Below, in pieces: positions 53,501 to 64,000 of a stretch of DNA of 64,000 bases (positions within the stretch are counted from its first letter, which is position 1; each line of letters opens with the position of its first letter). Under the pieces are notes generated by a model. The model did not search any database. It worked only from the letters and a program-made list of their open reading frames with translations, and had not been told where the DNA came from. The stretch covers positions 124,001 to 188,000 of the forward strand of contig JAGTXX020000007.1 in assembly GCA_019044685.2 (NCBI GenBank). Reading direction: 5' to 3'. Source of the stretch: Nannochloris sp. 'desiccata'. Its lineage: Eukaryota; Chlorophyta; Trebouxiophyceae; Chlorellales; Chlorellaceae. The translations under genes and the position numbers were made by a program.

Positions 53501-56500
53501 TGTAGAGAATCCTGGTATGTTTGCTACTGCAGATGCACCATATCTACTTGCCTTTGCGATTATTATGCTTCATACCGACGCCCACAATCCTATGGCGGAG
53601 GCGAGGATCTCTAGTGAGGATTTTGTGACGATGTGTGTATATCAAACTGAAGCTGGAGAGTATGAAGAGATTTTACCTGCTGAAGAAGTGCAGCAGCTGT
53701 ATAAAAGAATCGTTGCTGAAGAAATTGCAGTAAGGAAAAGTGCTGTTAATGTTGTTGCGGGTGGCGCTGCCAATGGAGCCAGCGGTGGTGTTAACAACAA
53801 CACAGGTGGTAATAATGACAATAACTATAATAAAAAGGGTGATTTATCGCGTAGAGCTCGTTTAGCAGCGGCAGTCGGTCTCACCCAACTCGCAGCCCCC
53901 TTTTGGGCAGGAGCCTCCTGGGACAAACAGCACGGCGTGGATGTAGAGCGCCAGCGCCTTTTAGAGTTGACTGGTCAACTGTTATCCACCCCTGGTGCTG
54001 GTGCAGGGATGGGAATTAACGCTGTTCCTGGGTCAGGGACTATGTGGCATGCAGCAACGCACGCGGAGCATGCTCGGCCTATGATGCAAGTATCTGGCGT
54101 AGCTGTCGGGAAAGCCTTAGCGACCGCTCTTTCCGGAGCTTCCAATTTAATTGAAGCAATGGCTATTCTTGATGGATATGAGCAAGCTATTCGTCTTGCT
54201 GCTTTACTACGATTGGAGAATCTTTGTGAAACTTTGGTTGCGGGGTTGGCGGCGGCGGCTCGGCTAGGGGCCCCCGCGCCTCCTCATACCCCTGAAGAGG
54301 CTCGACAAGTTGCTTCTTTGAGTCGATTGATTTCTTTGGGTAGTTGCAGTGAAGCGGGGGCGTTGGGTAGTGCCTGGGTCATTATATTAAGAGCTTTGAG
54401 TGAACTTGAAGCTTTGAAATTGAATCTGGCGACCTCATCCTCATCATCTCATGGTGGTACTGGTAGTGGTGCAGGCGGTGGAATATTCCCTTCTTCTGCT
54501 GCTGCTCTTAATGCATCAGGTGCTTTAGCTCCTCGCCCCACCACTTCGCCTACTGTCCTGGGGTCATCAACAACAATGGCTATGACCACCATATCAACGG
54601 CGACCCCAGATTCTTCCTCGTCTTCAAGTTCCTTCTTAAGCCGCTTATTCAATAAATCAGACGCGGATAACACCTTTAAACCGACCACGACTATTGTTAG
54701 TGAACGTCGGGGCCCTCTTTCCGTTCAAACTGGGCCCGGGATGGGAGCTGTGCTCTGGGCGGAAACTGCAGGCGCCTTGCCAATTGACAGGATCTTCACA
54801 GAAAGTGATAAACTCGATGGCGAAGCAATTTTGACCTTTTTCCGTGCCTTATGTGCTGTTAGTCAAGAAGAACTCGACCCTGGTGTACCTGGAGCCGTCC
54901 CGAAAGTATACTTGTTACAAAGACTGGTCGAGTGCGCTGCCCGTAACACAGAAAGGATTAGATTGGTGTGGCAACGACTCTGGACAGTAGTTTCACAGCA
55001 TATAGTCTCTGCCGCATGCCACAGTGATAGCTACATTTCCATGTTTGCTGTAGACGCGTTACGCCAGCTAGCTGACAAGTTACTTTGTAGAGCAGAAATA
55101 GCAGGGTTCACCGCTCAAGGTGATGCTTTGCGACCATTTTCTGCGGTGCTACGCTGTTCTGATAACCCTTCTGTTCGTGAATTAGCTGTTGCGTGTGTTT
55201 CTCACGCTGTAGGAACCCATACACGCCGAATAGGCAGTGGATGGAAAGCAGTTTTGGAATGTTTAGCTGTAGCAGCGGCAGATCTGTCTCCTGCGGTTGT
55301 CTCCCAAGCACTCGATGCTCTCTCAACTGTATTTATGAGTTTATACGCTGATGATGAAGGCGATGGACATGGGTGTTTACGTGAATGTATGTGTGCTGTC
55401 ATGGCTGCTGTTTCGAATGTGTCCCCCGAAGTACAAGATCTGGTACCGACAGCGTTATATATGGTACAGATTTTAGCTCGCCGACTTGCTGAAGAGACCA
55501 GTAGTAATAGTAGTACGAATAAAATTAATACTATAGAGGGTGGTGGTGTAAAAGAGGCGTGGTTGGCGATTTTGTGTCCTTTAGCAGCAGTCGCTCGATC
55601 AGATCCTCGTCCAAAAGAAAGCGATACCGCTGCTGCAGTACTATTTCAAATCATCCAGACACATTCAGCTGCAATACCAGTTGAAATATGGGAAGATATA
55701 TTTGATGGATCTATTGGACCTATGCTTGCTTTATGTATTGGAACAACACGTGTTGTAGGTGCAGCAGCAGCAGCAGCAGCGGCGGCGGGAGGATCTGTGG
55801 GAGCTGTTTCTCCAACTATAACTCGTCGTGCAAGCACCCCTGCTGTTGCTCTCTCCATGCCCTTACCTATTCCATCTGTAGACAGGCTCAGTCCCGAAGG
55901 CATGAAACGTGTGCTGCGTCATGCAAATACGCACTTACCTGATCTCTGGTCTATGCTTGCTACTTCCTCTTGTTCTACGAGTTCTTCTGGTCAGCATACT
56001 ACTACTACTACTACTACATCAACTTCTGCAACGACAGCACTGCTCCGACCTAGTCTTCGCCTTCTCCGTACCTATGCTGACTCATCTGATGAAAACGCAG
56101 CTTCTCTTGGGACCCGTCAACTCCATGCTTTACTCCACCAAGCAGGGCCTAGGTTGAGTGCAAGTAGCTGGAAAGATGTTGAAGCAGTCGTGGGTGGTAT
56201 GCTGTTGATCCCGGATTTAAATGATATCTCGACAAGCCCATCATCTGATACTACTCCAGATGACGATTCTGCAAGAGCAGAGACTATGGGTATTCTTCGT
56301 CGTCGGTGTAGAAGTTCCCTGTTAGCTCTCCGCTGCGTGGGAGAACTACTCCAAGAAGCACCTGGATCCATGCCAGCAGAGGTGCAATTGCGATTTTTAG
56401 CATCGCTGGAGCGGGTCGTCGAGGCAGCGACTGCGGTGAACGATGACTTAAAACAGAGGAAGGTTTTGGCTCGGTTGTTGGATGCAGAAGAAAGATATTA

Positions 56501-57245
56501 TACGAGTAAAGAATATAGTAGCAGTAGTAGGTATTATAGAGAAGAGAATACTCCTGGAGTTGGAGTTGGTGGAAGGGGTCATGGTGGCCAAAACGGTGCT
56601 ACCACCACCAAAGCGACTGAAATGGCTCCTTCTTCTTCCTCTTCTTCTTCTGTTAATGGAGCTGCCACGACCTCTACTACTCCTACTCCTATTACTACTA
56701 CTCCAACTCCAACCAGTACTACCGTAGCTGGGTTGGCTGCAGCTGTCCGTGCAGAAGCAGGTGATTGGGACGATCAACTCTTCGTTCTGCCCTCTTTCCT
56801 TCGCCACGAAGTCGAAGGCGGGAGGATATTAATTGGTGCGTTGCGTCGCTGTGTGAGCCACCCGGCTGCACTGGAGGGAGGAGAAGGGGATGGATATACT
56901 ACTTTACAAGCGCTTCAGAAAGAATGTGAAGGGATGCTGGTTTCTTTAGCTTTGCGTACAGTGAGTAACGCAGCTGCGCAGATTTCACCCATGGGGGTTA
57001 CCTCCTCACCTAGGAGTGGTAATGCGTGTGGTGGTGGTGGCGCTGCTGAAGATGCTGTGCGTGCTGCGCTCGTTCGCGACGCGTTACTCGCGCTAAATGA
57101 GCTTCCTAGTTCGGCTTGGCAAGATAAAAGAAGCGAGGTGTTTGCTCAAGCGGCAAAGTTGGTGTGCAGTACAGATTTAGTTGTCAGAAAGGCTGTGCAA
57201 ACGTTGATGAGATCACAAGCAACAGCAGTATTATTAAAGACATAA
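50517..57245 (+). CDS. BIG-type ARF guanine-nucleotide exchange factor (SEC7 domain)
   Basis: Large ARF-GEF that loads ARF GTPases with GTP at the trans-Golgi to start coat assembly. Three exons (50517-50637, 50756-51237, 51432-57245) give about 2,138 residues. Intron 1 appears to start with GC rather than GT (AAAG|GCACGT), which alone restores the frame into exon 2. Exon 1-2 hold the DCB domain (ITEPALACLHKLVAYAYLQG). The N-terminal linker is rich in Ala, Gly and Ser. The HUS region is in exon 3 (PEAERPESPHQ). The SEC7 domain lies near residues 775-955: GVNDPSAAALFLREH, then FRLPGEAQKIDRIIEKFA with the catalytic Glu finger, then MLHTDAHNP. HDS repeats follow to the end, with Thr/Ser- and poly-Ala-rich linkers. 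Confidence 0.92.
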
Positions 57246-57473
57246 ATTCAGGAGTATTGTAAATATCTTAGAAGAAAAAAAGATCTAGTATAATCTTCAA
57301 TCGAGCTGTTTCTTTATTTATAGTCAATACTTGTTCTTGTGTGTTTGTTACCAGTCGGTCATTGTATCTTTTTTGTTGGCGGTGTTCAAAATAAAATGAA
57401 ATGAAAATTGGCCGGAAAGTTCTTAGATATCAGATAGAAAGAAGGCGTTAGAGTTCTTCTTATTATGACCTTA

Positions 57474-58928
57474 TTACCTCTCAGTCCACTTTGTAACTTC
57501 ATCAAATGATGCAAACGGCAGCGTCAAGGTCAAAACTTTTTTATTTTGTGGCAATAATGATACAACTGCTGTTGCCTTGTCAGCGTGTACTGCCAAAGGA
57601 AGCTGCACATGCACAGGGGCATATCCAGGAAGAGTCACATTGACAGAATCTATCTTGGAGGTGATTTGGATAGAATTATCTAGAGTGCTTTTAGAGTTTC
57701 TAGAGCTATTGGTGCTTGTTGGCGAAGGATGTGTGGGAGGCAAGTGCAACGTGACCACCGCCGATGTCGCTTTGGGTTTTCCCTCAAACCGAACGACGCT
57801 ATGCTCAATTTGTGGTAGAGGCAGTACAGAAGATGATTTTGTAGTATTTTTGGCATTAATTGCAGTTTTTTCGTGTTCTTGTTCTTCTTCAATCAACATA
57901 ACTTTCTTCCTTGTAATAGAATCTTCAATTTTTTTTCCACCAATGACGGTACCAGGCAGCCGAAGCTCTAGATTTTCAGAGCTTTCCTCGCCTTTCTCTA
58001 AAATCTGATTTCCTCTTTCTAGAGAAGAAGACACATCTCTACAACCTTGATTAAGTAAAGATGTTTCTAGAGGAGCGAGCTCTCCCTTTGTCCTCATTTT
58101 AGGCAATTTAAACTGAGGATCTACCTGTCTACTTAATTTTTTTTCCGTCTCCCCCAAGGCAAGTTGCACCAAAAACATCTTCAACGGCCTCGATTGTGTG
58201 GTTGCTTCAAGTACGACTGGGTTGATGACACAATCTAGGACCATGCAGGTGTTGCCCAGGTGGTCAACGGTTGAGCGAGGCGGGGAAGAAAGATGCATTG
58301 GAATGGCCAAAGCTGACTCAGCTTTCTTCTTTGAGTCTGAATCCATATGTCCATGTAGACAATGTGGTGGAGCTGTCAGGTAGGTGGTGATGAGGGTTCC
58401 TAGTGGTGTGGGTGACGATTGGGAGAATGGGGAGGGTGTAGAAGGAGGGTTTTGATGCCATAGAGGTGGGAGAGGGACTAAAGGAGAGGAGCAGATGTTG
58501 AGAAAAATTTTGTGACCAACTTCATCTCTCGTCTTGACCGTAAACCTGCAGCGAGAAAATTTGAATTTTGTTTAGTTTATGGAATAGGTAATTGCTATTT
58601 TATGGAATACAATGGTTGCTGAGAGATATAAAAAATTCAGGAATGGAAGCTAGAAATATGAATGAAGAGGTTTGCTTACCCTGGAGTTGGGAGAGGGCTG
58701 CCACCGCCACCACCCTCGAGGTCACCTATTTTGCAAGACTGCATAGAAGTAATATATGAGTGAACTACCTTGAGACTACATGTATAATTATGTCCTTTAC
58801 ACGTTCTAAGTATTGAACTTGAGTGTTTTGGGGAAAACTATACCAGATGTGATTAAAATCCTTACTTGATCTAATGCTTGATCAGCGCTTTGTAGTAGAG
58901 ATACGAGCTGCTCCCCGCTTACAGACAT
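57474..58928 (-). CDS. PIH1-domain protein
   Basis: Chaperone co-factor of the PIH1 family, by family members of R2TP complexes or dynein-arm pre-assembly. Three exons (58928-58866, 58738-58680, 58545-57474) give 397 residues. PIH1 signatures: PTPGFTVKTRDEVGHKIFLN, then IPMHLSSPPRSTVDHLGNTC, then VLDCVINPVVL, then FKLPKMRTKG. The middle region is charged and low-complexity. The C-terminal ~100 residues (VRFEGKPKATSAVVTLHLP, then DSVNVTLPGYAPVHVQLPLA, then ADKATAVVSLL) have the strand pattern of a CS-like domain. I cannot place it among PIH1D1, PIH1D2 or Kintoun/PF13 types. A start in a non-coding exon is suggested by an upstream splice acceptor at 58952. Confidence 0.85.
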
Positions 58929-59528
58929 ATTGATATTGATATTTTGATAACCTGTAATTAAATTCATGTATTCCTGCTGGTGTTCTCAGGATCTTCTTTC
59001 TAAATTGGCAGTCTTACCTGTCTAAGTGTCACCGGCGGTGCTGCTCTCATTTTCAAAGGCTGGAAACGTGTGGTTGTCATTTTACAGTTAACATAGTACT
59101 ACATTGAAGACTTTAAATTAAGTTAGGAAAGCCTAATGACCAAAAAAGGAAGAAGAAAAAAGAGAGAGAAGGCACAACGACGATGATTTTTTCCCCCCGG
59201 CCGACTGCCAGGAGGAGGAGCCAGGAGGAGGAGAGGAACGAAGATAAAGGAAAGCAATAAAAGCATCTTGTTCGCTCTGATTGCCCTTTCTCCTATCAAT
59301 GGTTGAGAAGAAAGCAATAAAAGCAAAAATCAAAGTAGATTCGAATCTGATTATTAGAAAGAAGAACGCACACGTTGGTGAAGCACCATTGCTATTATAT
59401 AGAAAGAAGAAAAATACATAGAAAAAAGATAAGATTAAAACAAAAGCTTAAAAATAATAACCCACGCTGCTCGGGTCAAAGGCATATGTATGTCAAATTA
59501 ACAGCGAAAAGACGCCACCTACCGCTAC
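58929..59528. other. Intergenic; 5' exon and overlapping upstream ORF of PIH1
   Basis: An acceptor at about 58952 and a donor at 59017 suggest a 5'-UTR intron. An upstream ATG at 59050 would start a short frame (MRAAPPVTLRQ) that crosses the main ATG and stops soon after. The rest shows a purine-rich patch near 59140-59260 and no gene. Confidence 0.35.
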
Positions 59529-60919
59529 TCACAAGCTATCACTGCGGACAGGATAGATGGATTTACGCCTTTTCGCCCCTTTCAAAGCTTTACGAGAGAC
59601 CATCATCATAGCACGCTTGTAAGCATTGCTGTTCCGGTTTTTAAAGTTGTTATTAGAATAGTAACAGTCTTCTCCGTCTTCTTGGTCGCTGTTTGACGCA
59701 GTCGTACCAGCAAGATTATTTCCACTCCCGTACTTTGTACTACTCCGCTTTCCACCCTTGTTGAAAGCACCGGTGTTTGTGGTAGTAATAAACGCTATGA
59801 CCCCACCACTAGGCACACTACGATCGTACATGTTGCCACTTCCGTACATTGGATTAGTAGTTGCCCCTTCGCCTTCCCCTGCCCCAGCAAGACCGAGTTT
59901 GCAAGAAAGTGAGCAATACGCCCATTGAGGGTCTAAGCACCTACCGCAGCCACCATCGCACATACTACTGTACGGCGATTTATTCGCAGGGGGTCCCATT
60001 GGGCGCAAGTGTACCGCAGGATGACCGTTTGCACGGTACTGCTGGATACCAGACAGATCGATCAGATGGTTGACTGCAGTGACACGGACGATATCGTGGT
60101 ACATGTACCTGTAGAGTTGAATACAGGCGCCGTCACACTGGGTGGTATGCTCTTGAGCGCAATATTGACACATCAAGGAGCCCTCGCCTCCGGAAGGACC
60201 GCACCCGAGACAGAAGAAGTTGAGTTCATTTTTACGTTGACCTGCGTGGGTAGCGCAGGTACCGAAGAAATGGGTGGAGACCATCGCTTGAGGCCAGGAA
60301 GAGTCGACGAGACGGGAGTTGGAAGAGGATGGAGGGCGACGGATTGAAGGGGCTGCCTGGGCGCTGGCAACTGCAGCAGCGTTGGGTGCCGCAGGAGGGG
60401 TGATAGTGGTGGTTATGGGAGGAAGGAGAGGCTTTAACGTAGCAGGTTTAGGGCTGGAGGTGATCTCCAAGATTTCAGTAGAGGAGTGATCGCTGTTTTT
60501 ACTTTGCTCGGAAATATGGTCGATCACTTGGGCGAAAGCAGCAGTGGTGGCGGTGGCGGCAGCGGGGAAAGTGTTCTGAGGGCAACAAGAATCATTTTCC
60601 TGTGGCAGTTGTTCATCAGTGGCGAGGAATGACTTGGAGGTTGCATCGAAAAGAGGACTGCAGTGAAAGAGTAAGGAGGCTCAAGTTAAATGAAAAGGGT
60701 TCATACAAGCTCTAAAAAGGCAACCGTGCGATATGCAAGGGCAAGTGTGACAGCAAAAAATTTAGCGAGTGCAGGGGCAGTTCAAGGCAAAGAAGGCAAA
60801 TTTGAGGCAATATATACTTACTTGATGCATTTCATAGGCATGGCAGGGCCTGCCAGCTCCACACGGTTGCCCTCAAGGGTGCGTGTGCCAGGCATTGGTA
60901 CATCAGGAGCAACCAGCAT
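59529..60919 (-). CDS. PLATZ transcription factor
   Basis: Plant AT-rich-sequence- and zinc-binding protein. Two exons (60919-60822 and 60657-59529, AA|T junction) give 408 residues. The PLATZ domain spans about residues 155-290: WPQAMVSTHFFGTCATHAGQ, RKNELNFFCLGCGPSGGEG, CQYCAQEHTTQCDG, the hallmark YRYMYHDIVRVTAVNHLIDL, then CDGGCGRCL and WAYCSLSCKLG. The Cys/His set is complete by eye. The N-terminus holds Ala/Thr/Pro-rich sequence and the C-terminus is Asn/Ser-rich and ends basic (KALKGAKRRKSIYP). DNA binding to A/T-rich elements is known for the family. Targets cannot be read from here. Confidence 0.9.
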
Positions 60920-61178
60920 GGTGATCTGCGCGTGCAGCGACGTTAAATCTAGAGTTACCGCTCAGTCAAATATATGTTTGGAGAACTTTATAAGAACAAA
61001 TGGAAGTGTTGGACACAAGGGTAGCTCAAGGGGCGCAAGCGACGCTGCCTCGAAAAAGGGCAGGTTTTGCAACCTCTCGGCGCAACTCACCTTCCTAGAC
61101 AATCGGCTTAAATAGGATGGGGTAAAGAGAGCAAGGTTTGGGGAGAACTAGGCTGGATTTGCGGCCGAGTATCAAGCA

Positions 61179-61547
61179 CTAATTTTGAACTGCATAGAGA
61201 AAGAGTGATTGCGGGGGATTTGTCAGCGATGTTGAGTGCAACAATATCACAATAATTGTCAATAGTTTAAGTAGTAGAGGGGGCGGAATAGACAGCGTGT
61301 GTGGAGCTTGAACTAATGAAGTGACGGTCCCACTTCCAAAGTTGCTCTTATATAGCACATTCGCAACGCAATGCTCACCTGCAGGTTTTCTTGTGTGTTT
61401 ACAAGTCCAACAATTAAATTCAATTGCTCGCTGTGCGCTCCTTGTGGTGTCAAACAAGGCATTACAGATGTTTGCAGTCTTTGACATTCTTTTCTTGGTG
61501 CCTGAGTTCGACCACTCGTCTCCCCAAGCTTGGACCGATGCGAACAT
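61179..61547 (-). CDS. Small ORF, doubtful gene
   Basis: An ATG at 61547 opens MFASVQAWGDEWSNSG, with a Lys-rich patch (TKKRMSKTAN) and a CWTCKH pair. Reading without splicing gives 122 residues, the second half strongly hydrophobic. A donor CCTGCAG|GTGAGC and an acceptor TATGCAG would instead give 59 residues ending KPAVQN. Both readings reach the same stop. I know no family, and a chance ORF between PLATZ and primase is possible. Confidence 0.3.
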   Translation of the reverse strand: MFASVQAWGDEWSNSGTKKRMSKTANICNALFDTTRSAQRAIEFNCWTCKHTRKPAGEHCVANVLYKSNFGSGTVTSLVQAPHTLSIPPPLLLKLLTIIVILLHSTSLTNPPQSLFLYAVQN

Positions 61548-61784
61548 CTTGTTGAAATTTAACCCATGAGCGCAGTATTTGCAGTTAAATATGTACTTAA
61601 TATTGTAGTATAGTACTGTGATGTCTTTAAGTCGGTATTGGAAAGGTTAAAGTAAAGCTAATTATCAAGTCAATTGCATCATCGCACAAAGAAAGGGAGA
61701 AACTAGCCAAGCTCCATCAGCTTCAGTGCTGTATAATTTGGGTTAAATAGCTTTTCTTCGATTCTAATTCGACCAAGATTTTAT

Positions 61785-63436
61785 TTAGTCTACTCTCTGC
61801 AGTTTGGCAGGTCCAGCGGCATCCTCCCCTTCCTCAGCAGGTCTCCTTTCACCAACATTTACACCGCCCACAGCAGCACCAGCTCCCGCTGCCCTATCTC
61901 CCACTTCATCTCCAGCAAGTACTTTCCTACTCTCTTCATAATATTGATTCGGATGGTTAATACCGCTATCACAAGAGCATCCCATCTTCCCTTCCCACAC
62001 TGCAGCACACGCCAATTGATAATGTCCAGCTTTAGATTTCCCTATTGCCTCTTCCAAATTAGTTGGCGTTACCGACAATCTCGTCAATGCAGCACGCAGC
62101 TGATCTTCTCCGAACACTCTGTATGGGCATCCATGGACTTGTCCTACGCCTGGAATAGCATTGATAATCGATGCACACGAATGCGGAGTATAATCCTGTC
62201 TTTTCCCTTCTTTTCCATAGTTGTGTCTAATATTATATAGATATTCCTTATCGAATTTGTCCCCGGGAGCGTGTGGGGCCATTTCTGTTCTCCAAAACCG
62301 TACTGCCTCCTCCAATGGGAGACCTATTCCTTTTAAAAATAATCCCAATTGCATACGGCCAGTGTGCTTCAAATGATGTTGGTCATGGAGCGCCGCCGTC
62401 ATTGTCGCCATACACAATGGGAAGCTTTCTTGGGCTAATCGAGGGATATCCTTTGCGGTAACGACATCGCCAGCAAGTCCACGTTTACTAGGGTCTGAAT
62501 AATCAGGGCCAAGATATCGCTGAGATAAGCCTTCTATTAAGGGGGCCAACCGGTCAGCTTCATCCCGTGCCATGAATGAGTTCCAATCACGTGCAAGTTT
62601 GACCATTGCTTTCGACATTTCTGCTCTGAAGGGTTGTACGACTAAAGAGCCAACTTGATCTCTGGAGACGTAAGCAAAGCCTGCGTGGAGATAGACTTTG
62701 CGCGAACCAACAAGATCTGGGACGCTCTCGAATGGCACTTTGTAGAAATTTTCATGAGGAGAAGTGCCTTGAGCAATAGCTTGAGCTTGTTGTAAAGATC
62801 CAGTGATTGCTCTGGTCGTGGCGATGAGGCCGTCTTTAACTTCCTCGTAGTCATCGCGGGAGAGGGTGGTGAAGGGGAGAGCGTTGGTTGCCATGAAAGC
62901 CCGCTGTTCGTCGGCTAAAAGAGCACGGAATCTAGCACGGAAAAGATCACATTCTTGAGAAAGAAGCCATTTACGTTTGTCTTCGGTGAGGCAGAAGCCT
63001 AGGCGGACAACGAAGTGAGAAGCAAGGTCCTTGCGGACGGTCTCTTCACGGGTTGATCCTTTTAAATGTGCATCGACTAGAGCAGCGATTTTGTCTTGCA
63101 TCTGGTCAGGACGGAATCCTTTGACTTTAAGATCTTCAATGCCACGCAAAACTGCATAGAATTAGACAGAAAGAAGGTTTAGATCACATTGTGACGATAA
63201 TAATTTCAAATTCTTAGTTGCGATTTTTTGGATGACTTTGCTATTCAAAGCTTACCCTTCAATCTATCTAGAGCGAATCTTTCAAATTCTTCCAAGGCAA
63301 CCTCCCCAGATGGCACCTCTGAGTACATGCTGAGAGTAGACCTCGATAATCGCTGCTGTTGAGGTTTGCCAGAGGTGGTTGCCAGAGTAGCAGCAGCTTT
63401 GGCATTAATAACTTTATTAGACGCCACCCAAGCCAT
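61785..63436 (-). CDS. PRIM2: DNA primase large subunit (PRIM2)
   Basis: Regulatory subunit of the replicative primase that makes RNA primers with DNA polymerase alpha. Two exons (63436-63256 and 63151-61785, G|TT junction) give 515 residues. The N-terminal exon has LDRLK, which joins VLRGIEDLKVKG, a family landmark. The C-terminal Fe-S domain shows the four Cys: FPLCMATM, HSCASII, HGCPYRVF and QLACAAVW, spaced 79, 16 and 40 residues. That fits the [4Fe-4S] cluster. Other motifs include RMQLGLFLKGIGLPLEEAV and KGRQDYTPHS-like KRQDYTPHS. An acidic, Gly-rich C-terminal tail of about 45 residues follows the domain. A [4Fe-4S]-dependent role is well established for the family. Confidence 0.94.
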
Positions 63437-63855
63437 CTTTTATAATTTTGCGACAAGTGTTTTGGATTCCAGAGGTTGTTGACAACAAACTTCAAATTTG
63501 AAAATTAAAAACAATAGAACTGTTTTAATTGAAGAGCAGTCTCATCAGTTACTTCGATTTTCTAATTTATGTAGTGTGAAATTATCTATAGAATATGGGC
63601 CTCTGAGACTGGAGCTAAAATATCTCAGTTAATTGTTTAAAATAGAGGAGGGGCCAGCAGGCTCAGCAGCTGGAAGAAGAGCCCTCTTACGCTCCAAAAC
63701 CCTGTCAGATCGTCTTTTCAAACCCTTGGTGAATTATACTAAGCTTCAATGCCGACGCTAGAGAGGCGCATGATGCTCGCCATTGCATTTTCGCAATAAT
63801 TTCCGCAACCTCGTCAATCCATTATTTTTTTCCCTCTACACTGTCGACGCTCAAA
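63437..63855. other. Divergent intergenic region, primase and last gene
   Basis: 419 bp upstream of PRIM2 (-) and the truncated + strand gene. Short stretches rich in T and A are present. No gene is seen. Confidence 0.45.
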
Positions 63856-64000
63856 ATGCTATCATTTCGTGAAAAGGTGAGGAGGATGAACGCTGCACGC
63901 GCTGCAATTCATACACAAGAAGCTGGGGCCCCAGCTGCTCCATCGAACATTTCACCAGCGGCGCCCAATCACGGCGGCGCTCAGGAGGCACCAACTCAAC
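63856..64000 (+). CDS. Start of a gene truncated by the window end
   Basis: An ATG at 63856 opens a frame that runs to the window end without a stop: MLSFREKVRRMNAARAAIHT, then an Ala/Pro-rich stretch (APAAPSNISPAAPN). Forty-eight codons are visible. The start resembles a disordered or targeting-type N-terminus. No family can be named. A donor-like AAG|GTGAGG at 63876 could also end a short first exon, so the reading after 63876 is uncertain. Confidence 0.4.
   Translation, partial: MLSFREKVRRMNAARAAIHTQEAGAPAAPSNISPAAPNHGGAQEAPTQ

Noticed and set aside
56482..56807. Antisense Ser/Arg-rich and Leu-rich ORFs in the ARF-GEF gene
   Set aside because: Artifacts of simple triplet repeats in the Ser/Thr-rich linker.

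Overview
This window is nuclear DNA of a green alga (Viridiplantae), about 42% GC by eye. The evidence is a CP29 (Lhcb4-type) antenna protein, an SBP-domain and a PLATZ transcription factor, and an extensin-like proline-rich cell-wall tail. Most genes carry short GT-AG introns of roughly 60-250 nt. I do not assign a class. A MOK/LF4-type kinase and a PIH1 protein hint at a lineage that makes or made flagella.

There are about 30 protein genes on both strands. I rebuilt most of them by joining exons at consensus splice sites and checking that phases and total lengths close. From left to right: PARN deadenylase (-), plastid-type sugar transporter (-), an unknown membrane protein (+), SBP factor (-), MEA1-like protein (-), CCR4/Angel-type deadenylase (+), an unknown secreted or anchored protein (-), N-myristoylated CaMK-like kinase (+), a helical nuclear-type protein (-), PP2A methylesterase (+), MOK-like kinase (-), secreted S1 protease with apple domain (-), Qa-SNARE syntaxin (-) and alpha-SNAP (+) head to head, and peroxisomal dienoyl-CoA reductase (-). 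Then comes a four-gene tandem array of Golgi-type carbohydrate sulfotransferases (-, 28.7-38.1 kb) that also holds a hAT-type MITE. It is followed by a zinc-ribbon protein (+), Dus3 (-), CP29 (+), a GH-A-like secreted enzyme with a DNRLRE domain and Pro-rich tail (+), a 67-residue membrane protein (-), a SpoVS/Alba-like protein (-), a BIG-type ARF-GEF (+), PIH1 (-), PLATZ (-), a doubtful small ORF (-), primase large subunit (-) and the truncated start of a further gene (+).

Functional themes are membrane traffic (syntaxin, alpha-SNAP, ARF-GEF), the sulfated or glycosylated cell surface (four sulfotransferases, a secreted glycosidase-like HRGP, a secreted protease) and poly(A) removal (PARN, CCR4-like).

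The observation I rate highest is a second, previously hidden terminal exon downstream of the syntaxin gene. It encodes a complete alternative end of the SNARE motif plus a different membrane anchor. It joins exon 2 in the correct phase and has exactly the same SNARE length as the proximal exons, so one gene could make two Qa-SNAREs with different anchors. Next come the sulfotransferase array, with its conserved exon design and an internal module duplication, an SBP domain with a zinc-ligand His replaced by Gln, and a eukaryotic protein with two SpoVS-like modules.
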